DNA of 64,000 bases, from positions 1,550,001 to 1,614,000 of the forward strand of contig NZ_SISG01000001.1 of assembly GCF_004310685.1 (NCBI RefSeq), in the 5' to 3' direction. Origin of the DNA: Glaciihabitans arcticus. GTDB lineage: Bacteria > Actinomycetota > Actinomycetes > Actinomycetales > Microbacteriaceae. Each line of letters starts with the position of its first letter. Position 1 is the stretch's first letter. The position numbers and the translations under genes were made by a program. The notes beneath the pieces were generated by a model that had not been told where the DNA came from, made no database searches, and saw only the letters and a list, made by a program, of their open reading frames with translations. Positions 34,046 to 43,530 of the stretch are shown here, piece after piece.

Positions 34046-34740
34046 CTAATTTCGCGCGTTTGGCTGGACTGGCGCGTCGCCCAGATCGACTCGAGCGCCT
34101 GCTCCCCCAGGTCGCGCTCCTCGCCCGTGGGCAGTCGCACGATGAACCCGCCGCCGAACGGCTGTCGGCCGACCACCACGAGCGCGGTGTCCACGGTGAT
34201 GCCCTCGGCCTCGAGGTGGCGCAGGAGCATGGGGTCGCGGTCGCTGATCCGCGCCACTGTGACAGTGGAACCCTCGCTCGCCGCACCCAGCAGCGCGGCC
34301 TCGGGCCTCGAGATCGTGCCGTCGCGACCCGGGATCGGGTCGCCGTGCGGATCCCGCACGGGGCACCCCAGCTCCTCGTCGATCGCGTCGAGCAGCCTGT
34401 CGCTCAGCGCGTGCTCGAGGATCTCCGCCTCGTCGTGCACCTCATCCCAGCTGTAGCCGAAGTGCTGCACAAGCCACGTCTCGATGAGCCGGTGCCGACG
34501 GAGCATGCGCAGGGCGAGAGCCGTGCCATCCGGCGTCAGGGTCACGGCGCCGTAGGGCACGTGCTCGACGAGGCCCTGAACGGCGAGCTTCTTCACCATT
34601 TCGGTGACGGATGACGCTGCCAGCCCCAATCTCGCCGCGAGAACCGAGGTCGTGATCGGCTGGTCCTGCCACTCGGTGTGCGAGTAGATGACCTTGACGT
34701 AGTCCTCGACGGCGGTGGGGTAACTGGTGGGCATGGTCAC
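34042..34740 (-). CDS. mntR: DtxR/MntR-family metal-dependent repressor
   Basis: 232 residues from GTG overlapping the mntH stop (ATG 34734 is the alternative). N-terminal winged helix (TTSVLAARLGLAASSVTEMV), dimerisation/metal domain (EILEHALSDRLLDAIDEELG, with HDEAEILEH supplying ligands) and a C-terminal SH3-like FeoA domain (ALLGAASEGSTVTVARISDR). Co-transcription with an Nramp manganese importer identifies it as the manganese sensor that shuts the operon off when metal is plentiful. Confidence 0.9.
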   Translation of the reverse strand: MTMPTSYPTAVEDYVKVIYSHTEWQDQPITTSVLAARLGLAASSVTEMVKKLAVQGLVEHVPYGAVTLTPDGTALALRMLRRHRLIETWLVQHFGYSWDEVHDEAEILEHALSDRLLDAIDEELGCPVRDPHGDPIPGRDGTISRPEAALLGAASEGSTVTVARISDRDPMLLRHLEAEGITVDTALVVVGRQPFGGGFIVRLPTGEERDLGEQALESIWATRQSSQTREIS

Positions 34741-35987
34741 ACTCCCACGATAACGAGCACGATGAGCAGCACGTTGATCGCGATGATGGCGATGGTGGAT
34801 GTCCAGCCCGCGATCCGCAGCCAGGCCGGGTTCGCGAACTCGCCCATCAGGTCCCGCGAACTCGCGAGCCGCACGAGGGGTACGAGTGCGAACGGAATCC
34901 CGAAACTCAGCACCACCTGGCTCAACACGAGCGCCTGCGTCGGGTCGAAGCCTATGCCGAGAACCACCAGGGCCGGGATGAGGGTCACCACTCGCCGCAC
35001 CAGCAGCGGGATGCGGACCTTGAGCAGGCCGCCCATGATCGCCGAGCCCGCGTAGGTGCCGACGCTCGTCGACGCCAGGCCCGACGCGAGAAGGCCGATC
35101 GCGAAGATCACCCCGATGGTCGGGCCGAGCGCGTTCACGATGGCGGCGTGCGCGCCCTCGATCGTGTCGGTGTCGGTCACGCCCTGCAGGCTCGCGGCGG
35201 CGAGGAGCAACATGGAGATGTTGATGCCGCCCGCAACGAGGAGGGCGAAGCCGACGTCCCAGCGGGTGGCCCGCAGCAGCTCGCGGATGCGACCCGGTTC
35301 TTTCGTCACGCCGTGACGGTCGCGCGCGAGCGCCGAGTGCAGGTAGATCACGTGCGGCATCACCGTGGCGCCGAGCATGCTGGTGGCGAGCAGCACGGAG
35401 TCGGTGCCCTCGAAGCGCGGCACGATGCCGCTGACGAGCGCGATCGGATCAACCTGGCTCACGAACAGGCCGGAGACGAAGCCGACCACGATCACGCCGA
35501 GCAGCACCACGATCACCAGCTCGAAGGACCGCTGGCTGCGGTGCGACTGGAGCAACAGCAGGAGCATCGAGGCAACACCGACGACTACGCCGCCGACCAA
35601 CAGGGGAACACCGAACAGCAGGTGCAGGGCGATCGCGCCGCCGATCACCTCGGCGATGTCGGTTGCGGCGGCCACCAGCTCGGCCTGCAGCCAGTAGACG
35701 CGGCGGGGTCCGGTGCGCAGCCGCTCACCCAGCAGTTCGGGCAGGCTGCGACCGGTCACGATGCCGAGCTTCGCGGACTGGTATTGCACGAGCACGGCGA
35801 TCAGGTTCGCGAGGATCAGCACCCAGAGCAGCAGGTAGCCGTAACGGGCTCCCGCAGTGAGGTTCGCGGCGACATTGCCCGGATCCACGTAGGCGATCGC
35901 CGCAACGAACGCCGGGCCGAGTAGCAGCAGGATCGGGCGCTTGTCGGGCGCTCGGTTTTCGCTTGCTCGCGTAGAAGGTTTCGGCAC
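34737..35987 (-). CDS. mntH: Nramp-type Mn(II)/Fe(II) transporter
   Basis: 416 residues, about eleven transmembrane helices. The metal-site motifs of the Nramp family are intact: AYVDPGNVAANL in helix 1 and ATSMLGATVMPHVIYLHSA in helix 6. GTG 35987 is used: TAGGAT lies six bases before it (leaderless) and a palindromic operator overlaps this start. Four-base overlap with mntR downstream. Confidence 0.95.
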   Translation of the reverse strand: MPKPSTRASENRAPDKRPILLLLGPAFVAAIAYVDPGNVAANLTAGARYGYLLLWVLILANLIAVLVQYQSAKLGIVTGRSLPELLGERLRTGPRRVYWLQAELVAAATDIAEVIGGAIALHLLFGVPLLVGGVVVGVASMLLLLLQSHRSQRSFELVIVVLLGVIVVGFVSGLFVSQVDPIALVSGIVPRFEGTDSVLLATSMLGATVMPHVIYLHSALARDRHGVTKEPGRIRELLRATRWDVGFALLVAGGINISMLLLAAASLQGVTDTDTIEGAHAAIVNALGPTIGVIFAIGLLASGLASTSVGTYAGSAIMGGLLKVRIPLLVRRVVTLIPALVVLGIGFDPTQALVLSQVVLSFGIPFALVPLVRLASSRDLMGEFANPAWLRIAGWTSTIAIIAINVLLIVLVIVGV

Positions 35988-35994
35988 ACCGAAA
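35979..35994. promoter_or_regulatory. Operator palindrome over the mntH start
   Basis: TTTCGGCACACCGAAA: six-base arms, four-base spacer. It spans from the end of the candidate -10 (TAGGAT, 35994-35999 minus) through the start codon, ideal for repression. A related motif lies 50 bases upstream. The likely ligand is MntR, encoded in the same operon (inference). Confidence 0.6.
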
Positions 35995-36035
35995 TCCTAC
36001 CGCGCGCCTGCTTATTGCAGAGGCCGCCCGCGGCC

Positions 36036-36058
36036 GTATCGAAATCCGGTTTCGGTAC
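36036..36058. promoter_or_regulatory. Second operator-like inverted repeat upstream of mntH
   Basis: GTATCGAAA and TTTCGGTAC are nine-base arms with one mismatch, separated by TCCGG. It reuses the CGAAA/TTTCG words of the start-codon palindrome, so the same regulator may bind both. Confidence 0.5.
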
Positions 36059-36096
36059 GACTGCTCCTCCGTCTCGGCCTGCTCAAAGCGCGAAGA

Positions 36097-37044
36097 TCAG
36101 CGGTGGAACTGGTCCTCGTGCGCCGCGTGCTCCGCAGGCTCCAGTTGAAAGGTTGAGTGCTCCACGTCGAAGTGCGCGGCCAGGCAGCCGCTCAGCTCAT
36201 CCAGCAGGGCACCCGTGCCGCCGCTCGCGAAGAGGGAGGGCGTGACGACGACGTGCGCCGTGAATACCGGGTTGCCCGAGGTGATCGCCCAGACGTGGAC
36301 GTCGTGCACGTCGACGACGCCATTCGCGCCGAGGATGTGCTGGCGGATCTCCTCGACGTTGGTGCCCGTGGGGGCGGATTCGGTGAGCACCCGAACGACA
36401 TCCCGAAGCAGGATGAAGGCGCGCGGCACGATGAGCGCCGCGATGACGAGGGAGGCGATGGCATCCGCCTGCGTGAACCCGGTCAGCAAAATGACGGCTG
36501 CCGCGACGATGGCGGCCACCGACCCGAACAGGTCGCCCAGCACCTCGAGGTACGCCCCGCGCATGCCGATCGACTCCTTCGACGCCCCGCGCAGCACGAG
36601 CAGCGCGGCCAGGTTCGCTATCAACCCCGCGAGCGCGACCAGGAGCATCGGCAGGCCGAGCACCGTTGCCTCCCCGGGATCGATGAGGCGGCTGACACCC
36701 TCGACGGCGACAAACACCGCGATGCCGCCGATGAGCAGGCCGTTGACGAGCGCGCCGAGTACCTCCGCGCGCTGGTAGCCGAAGGTCTGCCGGTCGGTCG
36801 CCGGACGCGAGGCGATGCCGAGAGCAACGAGCGCGATCAGGAGGCCGAGCAGGTCGGAGAGCATGTGCCCGGCATCCGCCAGTAGCGCGAGCGAGCCCGA
36901 GACAAGGGCACCGACGACCTCGACCACCAGGAACACCCCGATGATGCCGATCGCGACCAGCAGGCGGGTGCGATTGGTCACCCCGTGCGAGTGGTTGTGC
37001 GAGTGGGAGGTCACCCTCCAAGGGTAGGCGTCGTGAGCAGCCAA
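36097..37044 (-). CDS. Cation diffusion facilitator, CzcD/ZitB-like exporter
   Basis: 315 residues with six transmembrane helices. The His-rich N terminus (HSHNHSHG), LADAGHMLSDLLGLLIAL in helix 2, DAIASLVIAALIV in helix 5 and the cytoplasmic HDVHVWAITSG domain are typical of Zn(II)/Cd(II)-exporting CDF proteins. The start is unclear: TTG 37044, or GTG 37014 just before the His-rich stretch. It lies upstream of the mntHR operon but separate from it. Confidence 0.9.
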   Translation of the reverse strand: MAAHDAYPWRVTSHSHNHSHGVTNRTRLLVAIGIIGVFLVVEVVGALVSGSLALLADAGHMLSDLLGLLIALVALGIASRPATDRQTFGYQRAEVLGALVNGLLIGGIAVFVAVEGVSRLIDPGEATVLGLPMLLVALAGLIANLAALLVLRGASKESIGMRGAYLEVLGDLFGSVAAIVAAAVILLTGFTQADAIASLVIAALIVPRAFILLRDVVRVLTESAPTGTNVEEIRQHILGANGVVDVHDVHVWAITSGNPVFTAHVVVTPSLFASGGTGALLDELSGCLAAHFDVEHSTFQLEPAEHAAHEDQFHR

Positions 37045-37095
37045 ACCCAGCGAATCCCACTGATAGGAATGAGTGCCGTTATCAGCCCGGAAGGA

Positions 37096-37677
37096 TCAGC
37101 CGAGCAGGCGCTTCCGCACAACCGGCATGATCTGCCCGAACGCGCGAGCGCGGTGGCTGATCGCGTTCTTCTCATCGGCGCGCAGCTCAGCAGAGCTCAC
37201 CGACAGCCCGTCGGGCTTGAAGATCGGGTCGTACCCGAATCCCCCGGCGCCCGTTGCCTCGCGGAGAACCGTTCCCGGCCAGATGCCCCGCTCGACGTGC
37301 TCGTACTCGCCGTCGACGAACGCGGCCGCGCAGTCGAAGGTTGCGGCACGGTCATCCTGTTCTGCCAGATTGGCCAGCAGCAGCTCGAGGTTCTCGGTGT
37401 CGTCGCGGTTGCCCGCATATCTGGCCGAGTGGATGCCCGGCGCCCCGCCCAACGCGGCAACCGAGATGCCGGAATCATCGGCGAGTGCCGGCAACCCCGT
37501 GTGCAGGGCCGCGGCGCGCGCCTTGATGAGTGCGTTCGCCTCGAAGGTGTCGCCGTCCTCGACGGGCTCGGGTCCGTCGTAGCCGATCAGCTCGATACCG
37601 GTGAGGGCGTCGCCCAGGATGCGGCGCAGCTCCTCGACCTTGTGCGCGTTGTGGGTAGCGAGAACGACCTGGATCAT
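37096..37677 (-). CDS. rdgB: Non-canonical purine NTP pyrophosphatase (RdgB/HAM1)
   Basis: 193 residues, the usual length. [16 protein letters not shown] at the N terminus, [40 protein letters not shown] and the C-terminal SHRARAFGQ identify HAM1/RdgB. This enzyme hydrolyses ITP, dITP and XTP to clean the nucleotide pool. Last gene of the murI-rph-rdgB operon, overlapping rph by four bases. Confidence 0.96.
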   Translation of the reverse strand: MIQVVLATHNAHKVEELRRILGDALTGIELIGYDGPEPVEDGDTFEANALIKARAAALHTGLPALADDSGISVAALGGAPGIHSARYAGNRDDTENLELLLANLAEQDDRAATFDCAAAFVDGEYEHVERGIWPGTVLREATGAGGFGYDPIFKPDGLSVSSAELRADEKNAISHRARAFGQIMPVVRKRLLG

Positions 37678-38399
37678 GACGCGAGCGTAGCAACCTGCAG
37701 CGCGGTCAGGTCGGCTCCGCCACCGAGGGCGAGGTCGAGGAGTGCGTTCAACTCGTTGCGGTCGAACGGCGCACCCTCGGCGGTACCCTGCACCTCGACG
37801 AACAGGCCACGGCCGGTGACGACGACGTTCATGTCGGTCTCGGCGCGCACGTCCTCGACGTAGGCGAGGTCGAGCATCGGCACACCGTCGATGATCCCGA
37901 CGGAGACGGCAGCGACCGAGTCGATGAGCGGCTTGGCGTTCTTGCCGATGAAGCCCTTGTCACGACCCCACTCGAGTGCATCGGCCATGGCCACGTAGGC
38001 GCCGGTGATGGCCGCGGTGCGGGTTCCGCCGTCGGCCTGCAGCACGTCGCAGTCGATGACGAGGGTGTTCTCGCCGAGGGCCTTCATGTCGACGACCGCC
38101 CGGAGCGAGCGGCCGATGAGGCGCGAGATCTCGTGCGTGCGTCCGCCGATCCTGCCTTTTACCGATTCGCGATCCATGCGGTCATTGGTGGAGCGCGGCA
38201 GCATCGAGTACTCGGCGGTCACCCAGCCGGTGCCCTTGCCCTTGAGCCAGCGCGGAACACCGTTCGTGAACGAGGCGGTGCACAGCACCTTCGTGTTGCC
38301 GAAGGAGATCAGCGCCGAACCCTCGGCCTGCTTGCTCCAGCCGCGCTCGATCGTGATCTCGCGCAGGTCGTTGTTCTCGCGGCCGTCGTGGCGTGTCAT
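37674..38399 (-). CDS. rph: Ribonuclease PH
   Basis: 241 residues. [58 protein letters not shown] and [14 protein letters not shown] are all diagnostic. It trims tRNA 3' ends by phosphorolysis. Four-base overlaps with both murI and rdgB show one tightly coupled operon, as in many actinobacteria. Confidence 0.97.
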   Translation of the reverse strand: MTRHDGRENNDLREITIERGWSKQAEGSALISFGNTKVLCTASFTNGVPRWLKGKGTGWVTAEYSMLPRSTNDRMDRESVKGRIGGRTHEISRLIGRSLRAVVDMKALGENTLVIDCDVLQADGGTRTAAITGAYVAMADALEWGRDKGFIGKNAKPLIDSVAAVSVGIIDGVPMLDLAYVEDVRAETDMNVVVTGRGLFVEVQGTAEGAPFDRNELNALLDLALGGGADLTALQVATLAS

Positions 38400-39235
38400 G
38401 GCATGTCCTTAATCTGGGTGATGGTTCCGGTCTCGACGAGGTCGACCGTCGTGACCTCGGGTCCGAGGAAGCGGGCGGCGAGACGCATGAACTCGGCGGT
38501 CGAGTCCCCTGTCGCCTCGAAGGTGTATTTCGGCGGGGCGTGAACGGTGCGCTCGAGGCCGTGCTTCACGAGCATGCGGTACACGTCGTAGGCGGTCTCT
38601 TCAGCACTCGAGACGAGCGTCACCGACTCCCCCATGACGTACTGGATGGCTCCGGCCAGCAGCGGGTAGTGCGTGCAGCCGAGCACGAGGGTGTCGATGT
38701 CGGCTCGCTTGAGCGGCTCGAGGTACTCCTCGGCGACGGCGAACAGCTCCGCCCCGCTCGTGACCCCCGACTCGACGAACTCGACGAATCGCGGGCACGC
38801 TGCCGTGAAGATCTGCAGGTCGGATGCCGCGGCGAACGCATCCTCATAGGCCAGGGAGTTCACCGTTCCGGCCGTTCCGATCACGCCGATGCGGTTGTTG
38901 CGCGTCTGGCGTACGGCAGCTCGGACTGCGGGCTGGATCACCTCGACCACGGGGATGCCGTAGCCGTCGGTGAAGCGTTCGCGGGCATCCCGAAGCATGG
39001 CGGCACTGGCCGTGTTGCACGCGATGACCAGCAGTTTGACACCCTCGGCGACGAGGTCGTCCATCACGTCGAGCGCGTAGCGGCGCACCTCGGCGATCGG
39101 CTTGGGGCCGTAGGGCGAGTGGGCGGTGTCGCCGACGTAGGTGATCGACTCCCCGGGAAGCTGGTCGATGATCGCCCGGGCGACGGTGAGTCCACCGACC
39201 CCCGAGTCGAAGACTCCAATCGGCGCGTCAGTCAC
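38396..39235 (-). CDS. murI: Glutamate racemase
   Basis: 279 residues from GTG 39235, just before [18 protein letters not shown]. Frames further out run into the divergent pncB gene. The catalytic pair of cysteines is present in [10 protein letters not shown] and LGCTHYPLL, with [12 protein letters not shown]. Makes D-Glu for peptidoglycan. A TAAACT -10 eight bases before the GTG suggests a very short or absent leader. Confidence 0.96.
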   Translation of the reverse strand: MTDAPIGVFDSGVGGLTVARAIIDQLPGESITYVGDTAHSPYGPKPIAEVRRYALDVMDDLVAEGVKLLVIACNTASAAMLRDARERFTDGYGIPVVEVIQPAVRAAVRQTRNNRIGVIGTAGTVNSLAYEDAFAAASDLQIFTAACPRFVEFVESGVTSGAELFAVAEEYLEPLKRADIDTLVLGCTHYPLLAGAIQYVMGESVTLVSSAEETAYDVYRMLVKHGLERTVHAPPKYTFEATGDSTAEFMRLAARFLGPEVTTVDLVETGTITQIKDMP

Positions 39236-39262
39236 AAGAGTCGAGTTTAGTAGTGTCGCCTT
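39236..39262. promoter_or_regulatory. Compact divergent promoter of murI and pncB
   Basis: Only 27 bases separate the two start codons. TAAACT (39244-39249, minus) serves murI and TAGTGT (39251-39256, plus) lies six bases before the pncB ATG. The two -10 elements are back to back, so each -35 lies within the other gene and the transcripts are probably leaderless. Confidence 0.5.
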
Positions 39263-40555
39263 ATGAGCACCGCGCTGCTGACCGACCGCTACGAACTCAC
39301 CATGCTCGACGCAGCACTGCGCAGCGGGAGGCACGACCGGGAGTGCATCTTCGAGGTGTTCGCCCGCCGCCTGCCAGAGGGGCGCCGCTATGGGATCGTC
39401 GGCGGAACCGGGCGCCTGCTCGACCTGATCGCCGAGTTCCGCTTCGAGGACGCCGAGCTGTCCTGGCTGCGCGAGAACTCCGTGGTCACGCCGGAGGCGC
39501 TCGACTGGCTCGCCGACTACCGATTCCGGGGCAACATCTCGGGGTACCGGGAGGGTGACGTGTACTTCCCCGGCTCGCCGCTTCTCGTGATCGACGGCAC
39601 CTTCGCGGAAGCCGTCATCCTCGAGACTCTCGCCCTCAGTGTGCTGAACTACGACAGCGCCATCGCGAGCGCCGCGGCCCGAATGGTTGCCGCTGCCGAC
39701 GGTCGCCCGCTGTCAGAGATGGGATCGCGCCGCACCGGCGAGCGCTCCGGCGTCGCCGCCGCCCGCGCCGCCTACATCGCCGGCTTCGGCGCGACCAGCA
39801 ACCTCGAGGCGGGGCGCAGCTGGGGAATCCCGACCATGGGCACGGCAGCGCACTCGTTCACCCTGCTGCACGATAGCGAGGAGGAGGCGTTCGAGGCGCA
39901 GGTCGCCGCCCTCGGCCCCGGCACCACGCTGCTCGTCGACACTTACGACGTGACCGCAGCAGTCGAGCTCGCGGTCAGGGTGGCCGGCACCGGCCTCGGC
40001 GCCGTGCGCATCGACTCGGGTGACCTGCCCGCCCAGGTGGCCGCAGTGCGCGAACAGCTCGACTCGCTTGGGGCGGTCAACACTCGCATCACGGTGACGA
40101 ACGACCTCGACGAGTACACGATCGCGGGACTTCGCGCCGCGCCGGTCGACTCGTTCGGGGTCGGCACCTCCGTGGTCACGGGCTCGGGGCATCCCGCAGC
40201 AGGCATGGTCTACAAACTTGTCGCCCACCGCGACGACACGGGCGAGTGGGTCTCGGTCGCCAAGAAGTCGGCCGCGAAGGCCACCGTCGGCGGACGCAAG
40301 CGCGCCGTGCGCAGCCTGTCGAACGGAGTCGCCGTCGCCGAGACGATCTACGTCGAAGACGAGCGGCAGGTTCGGGATGACGAGCGCGAGCTGCACGTCC
40401 CCCTCATCACCGCCGGGGTCGCCGACGATCGCTGGCTGGGCGCCGCCGGGGTCGCGGCCGCCCGCGAGCACCGCGCTGCGGCTGTGGCCGAGCTCCCTGT
40501 AGACGCCCTGCGCCTCTCCCGCGGCGAGCCCGCCATCCCGACGGTGTACCTGTAG
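39263..40555 (+). CDS. pncB: Nicotinate phosphoribosyltransferase
   Basis: 430 residues. [18 protein letters not shown] at the N terminus, [37 protein letters not shown] and [13 protein letters not shown] place it in the short NAPRTase group of actinobacteria. It turns nicotinate, PRPP and ATP into nicotinate mononucleotide (NAD salvage). Monocistronic, with a leaderless-type promoter. Confidence 0.96.
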   Translation: MSTALLTDRYELTMLDAALRSGRHDRECIFEVFARRLPEGRRYGIVGGTGRLLDLIAEFRFEDAELSWLRENSVVTPEALDWLADYRFRGNISGYREGDVYFPGSPLLVIDGTFAEAVILETLALSVLNYDSAIASAAARMVAAADGRPLSEMGSRRTGERSGVAAARAAYIAGFGATSNLEAGRSWGIPTMGTAAHSFTLLHDSEEEAFEAQVAALGPGTTLLVDTYDVTAAVELAVRVAGTGLGAVRIDSGDLPAQVAAVREQLDSLGAVNTRITVTNDLDEYTIAGLRAAPVDSFGVGTSVVTGSGHPAAGMVYKLVAHRDDTGEWVSVAKKSAAKATVGGRKRAVRSLSNGVAVAETIYVEDERQVRDDERELHVPLITAGVADDRWLGAAGVAAAREHRAAAVAELPVDALRLSRGEPAIPTVYL

Positions 40556-40570
40556 CGGTTTCCACCCCTC

Positions 40571-40628
40571 GAATTGCGGCAATTCGGGAGTTCAGCGCCG
40601 AAAATTCCCCAATTGCCGCAATATGGGG
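40571..40628. repeat. Palindromic repeat, copy 1
   Basis: Begins GAATTGCGGCAATTCGGGAG and ends CCCCAATTGCCGCAATATGG. The outer words ATTGCGGCAAT and ATTGCCGCAAT form a stem, and GAGTTCAGCGCCG lies in the middle. It sits between the convergent pncB and the broken gene, whose 3' end runs into it, so it may act as a two-way terminator. A second copy is at 41605. Confidence 0.75.
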
Positions 40629-41551
40629 CGGCCGGTCCATCCCGCGCGGGTTAATCGGCGCGCCACTCGCTGCACCAGTGCGATCGGCGCGCCGTAGAGG
40701 TCGTCTGCACTCGCCTTGGTAACCGCCCAGTCGTGGTCGATGAGGCGCTCCACCCGGCCGAGATCCCGCCGGAACTGTCCCACCTCGCGGTGGTAGTCGC
40801 CCTCGTACTCGTACGCGACGCGGAACTCCGGCCAGCTCTCGTCGGGCATGGCGAGGAATGCGCCACGGTCGTCATACACCGGCGTGTTGATGAGCGCCTC
40901 CGGAAGGCCCGCGCGATCGAACAGCAGCCGACTGAGCGACTCCGGCCTCGACAAGGGCCCCACTCGAACCAGCGAGAGCGCTTGCATGCGAACGGGATGT
41001 CCCCTGCCGCCCGCACGCCGCAGACATTCCGCCCTCAGCTCATCGATCGAGGTCGCGGGCAGGACACGGCTGTAAGGATTTCCCGTCACCAGCCAATCCC
41101 CTGCCGCGACGAGGTCGGGAACGCTCAACACTTCAGCCAGCTGACACTAGGTCACGGCCGCCGAGCACACGGGCAGGCCTCGTAGAAGCACAACATCATC
41201 GTCGGCCAGGTCAGCACGGTGCCCGATGACGCCGACCCCCTCAGGCGCACGCCTCGGCTTCCTCGCGATGACGTGGATGCCGCCGCGCACCGCCCCCACC
41301 GGGAACGGGGCACCCCACAGCTCGCCGGCCGTCCAGTGGCTGAACGCATTGTTCGGGTGCATCCGGCTCGCGTAGGCCCGACACAGTTGCTCGCTTGTGC
41401 TCATCGGCTCGAGCGGAGCACGAACGCCGTGGAACGGACTCACCAGGTCCGACCGGCGCAGGCTGTCACGGGACAGCCCGAGCTCGATCGCCGTGCTCAC
41501 GGCGAACGGCACCCCGGACAAGTGGGGCGGGAGAGGCTCGCGGCGGGACAT
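40592..41551 (-). pseudogene. AbiEi-like/DUF559-type hypothetical gene broken by an amber stop
   Basis: One reading frame of 319 codons plus a stop is intact except for a single TAG at 41147-41149. The first part (41551-41147) ends ADDDVVLLRGLPVCSAAVT, then the stop. The second continues in the same frame with CQLAEVLSVPDLVAAGDWLV. A Trp codon (TGG) is expected at the stop. The halves match the actinobacterial family with an AbiEi-like N-terminal helix-turn-helix (LGLSRDSLRRSDLVSPFHGV) and a C-terminal nuclease-fold-like domain (EFRVAYEYEGDYHRE), often annotated DUF559 or AbiEi antitoxin. Read-through or reinitiation at a GTG or TTG (41131) could still give a C-terminal product. Confidence 0.8.
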
Positions 41552-41604
41552 CCCGCATTCTTCAACGAGCGGGAGTCACCGCGCCGACCTCATCCACAGC
41601 CTGG

Positions 41605-41659
41605 TATTGCGGCACATGGGGAGTTCAACGCCGCACAATCCCCGATTGCCGCAATGGGG
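41605..41659. repeat. Palindromic repeat, copy 2
   Basis: ATTGCGGCACATGGGGAGTT, then CAACGCCGCACAATCCCCG, then ATTGCCGCAATGGGG. It matches copy 1 in order and spacing with about ten differences. It lies upstream of the broken gene, so the two copies flank it in direct orientation. Confidence 0.75.
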
Positions 41660-41675
41660 CCGGAAGTTGGGAAAG

Positions 41676-41936
41676 CTACGGCTTCATCTTCTCGTAGACC
41701 TCTTTGCAGGTCGGGCAGATGGGGAACTTCTCGGGGTCGCGACCGGGCACCCAGAGCTTGCCGCAGAGGGCGCGGATCGGCTTGCCGCTCAACGCGGACT
41801 CCATGATCTTGTTCTTGGGGGCGTAGTGGGAGAAGCGCTCGTGGTCGCCCTCCTCGACCTGCTCCTGATTGAGCAGTTCCTCGAGTTCACGGTCGAGGGT
41901 GTCGGTTCCGCCGCCTGTGATTTCGGTGTCAGCCAT
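41676..41936 (-). CDS. DUF3039 protein
   Basis: 86 residues, the usual length. The family pattern RFSHYAPKNKIMESALSGKP, then RALCGKLWVPGRDPEKFPIC, then PTCKEVYEKM includes Cys residues that look like a zinc site. Function unknown; conserved in actinobacteria. A TACAGT hexamer lies six bases before the ATG. Confidence 0.93.
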   Translation of the reverse strand: MADTEITGGGTDTLDRELEELLNQEQVEEGDHERFSHYAPKNKIMESALSGKPIRALCGKLWVPGRDPEKFPICPTCKEVYEKMKP

Positions 41937-41948
41937 GCGTCAACTGTA
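41937..41948 (-). promoter_or_regulatory. -10 element for leaderless DUF3039 transcript
   Basis: TACAGT (41943-41948, minus) plus six bases precedes the ATG at 41936. Confidence 0.42.
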
Positions 41949-41958
41949 CGCCGGGAGG

Positions 41959-43530
41959 CTAGTTGCGTGTCGCGGAAACGAGCAGTTCCGAGGTGCGGCG
42001 ATCGTACAGGCGCGCGCCGATCGTTGCGCCGCCGACGAGCACGAGCAGCCCCATGCCGACACCGATGCCGAGCGCGAGGTAGTGCCATCCCGAACCGTAG
42101 AAGAAGCCGAGTACCGCGGCGGTGAGGGCCGGCGCGCTGAGAGCGATGATGGCCAGGAGCGACAGGGCCTGGATCGAGCCGGCCGAGGACGCCCCGCCCT
42201 GCGGCTGCGAAAACGGGCTGTCACCGGGGCGTACCGCGGCGTACGGGAAGCGCGCCGACATGATGCTCGAGAGGCCGAGACCGCAGAGCAGCACGCTCAC
42301 GCTCACGCCGACGAGCGAGGGCAGCAGCGACCAGTCACCGTTCAGGGAGATGCTCACGACCGAGCCGATCGCGATGAGCGGCAACCCGACGACGAGCACG
42401 GGGATCAGGCGACCCCACCGGTCGGCGCGGCCCAGGGTACTGGTCGACATGTGCAGCCAGATCGCCGTGTTGTCGAACGCGACGTCGTTGTGAATCGACC
42501 AGGACAGGAACAGGCACATGACCGGCAGCGGCAGCAGTGCCAGCACGTGCAGGTCGATGCCGGCAACGGCGAGCGCGACGACCATGAACACCGGGATCAG
42601 CGGAATGATGGCGAGGGATGTCCCGTACCGCGCGTCCCTGAACCAGTACGTGATGCTGCGCGCGGCGATCGCTCCCGTGGGCGTGCGGGCGAACCAGTCG
42701 AACCAGCCGAGCCCGACGTAGGTGCGGGCGTGCGGCTGGCGTTCGGGGGTCACCAGCATCAGACCGACGAGCAGGCGCCAGATGACGACGAGCACCAGCA
42801 CCCAGGCGATGGCGATGGCGAGCTTGGCGAAGGCGGCGCCGGGATCGCCGACGGCGGCATCTGCTGGGGCGGCCCAGGCTGCGGCGAGCGGCGTCCAGCC
42901 CACGACGTCGGCGATATCGCCGAGCACCTCGAGGCCGCGGTTCTGCCAGTCGACTCTGGCGAGCGCAACGACGATCGGCGACAGCACGATCAGCGCGATG
43001 ATGGCGAAAATCGCGGAGATGTCGCGGGCTCGGCGAGTGGCGAGCAGGAAGGCGGCGAGCGAGGTCGAGATGCGCGCCGAAAGGATGCAGGTGACGATGA
43101 TCAGCACCATGCCGAGGATCGCGAGGAATTCGGCGAGGCCGTCACGGCTCCAGGTGACGAGCTGGCCGAGCGCGATAGCGGTGACGACCACGGCGGGCAC
43201 GGAGACAAGGGCACCGACCGCGAGCACAAACGACAGCCGGGTGGTGCGGATGCCGAACAGCCCGAACTTGCGCGGGTCGAGGGTGTCATCGATGCCGAGC
43301 GTGAGCGGCAGCACCGTGAATACGATCGTGACGGCCGCCCCGAGCACCACCGCCGCGTTGCGCGCGATCTCGACGTCGAAGAAGCGCAGCGCTACGAGGC
43401 CGGCAATAACGAAGATCGCCGTGCTGAGTCCGTAGAAGATGCCGAGCACGAGCCCGGCTATCTGCCAGGGGCTGCGGCGGAACGAGTTGCCGAGGAGCGT
43501 GAGCTTCAGTCGGAGAACGTGTGCAACCAC
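41959..43530 (-). CDS. ABC exporter membrane protein, twelve-helix type
   Basis: 523 residues with about twelve hydrophobic segments (for example IAGLVLGIFYGLSTAIFVIAG, ALTAAVLGFFYGSGWHYLALG). No soluble domain. It begins 25 bases inside the ATPase gene, so the two are coupled. Looks like the large ABC-2-like permeases of actinobacteria; substrate unknown. Confidence 0.82.
   Translation of the reverse strand: MVAHVLRLKLTLLGNSFRRSPWQIAGLVLGIFYGLSTAIFVIAGLVALRFFDVEIARNAAVVLGAAVTIVFTVLPLTLGIDDTLDPRKFGLFGIRTTRLSFVLAVGALVSVPAVVVTAIALGQLVTWSRDGLAEFLAILGMVLIIVTCILSARISTSLAAFLLATRRARDISAIFAIIALIVLSPIVVALARVDWQNRGLEVLGDIADVVGWTPLAAAWAAPADAAVGDPGAAFAKLAIAIAWVLVLVVIWRLLVGLMLVTPERQPHARTYVGLGWFDWFARTPTGAIAARSITYWFRDARYGTSLAIIPLIPVFMVVALAVAGIDLHVLALLPLPVMCLFLSWSIHNDVAFDNTAIWLHMSTSTLGRADRWGRLIPVLVVGLPLIAIGSVVSISLNGDWSLLPSLVGVSVSVLLCGLGLSSIMSARFPYAAVRPGDSPFSQPQGGASSAGSIQALSLLAIIALSAPALTAAVLGFFYGSGWHYLALGIGVGMGLLVLVGGATIGARLYDRRTSELLVSATRN

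Noticed and set aside
37060-37085. CTGATA/TATCAG hairpin as terminator of the CDF gene
   Set aside because: Six-base arms with a 14-base loop and no T-run; too weak to list.
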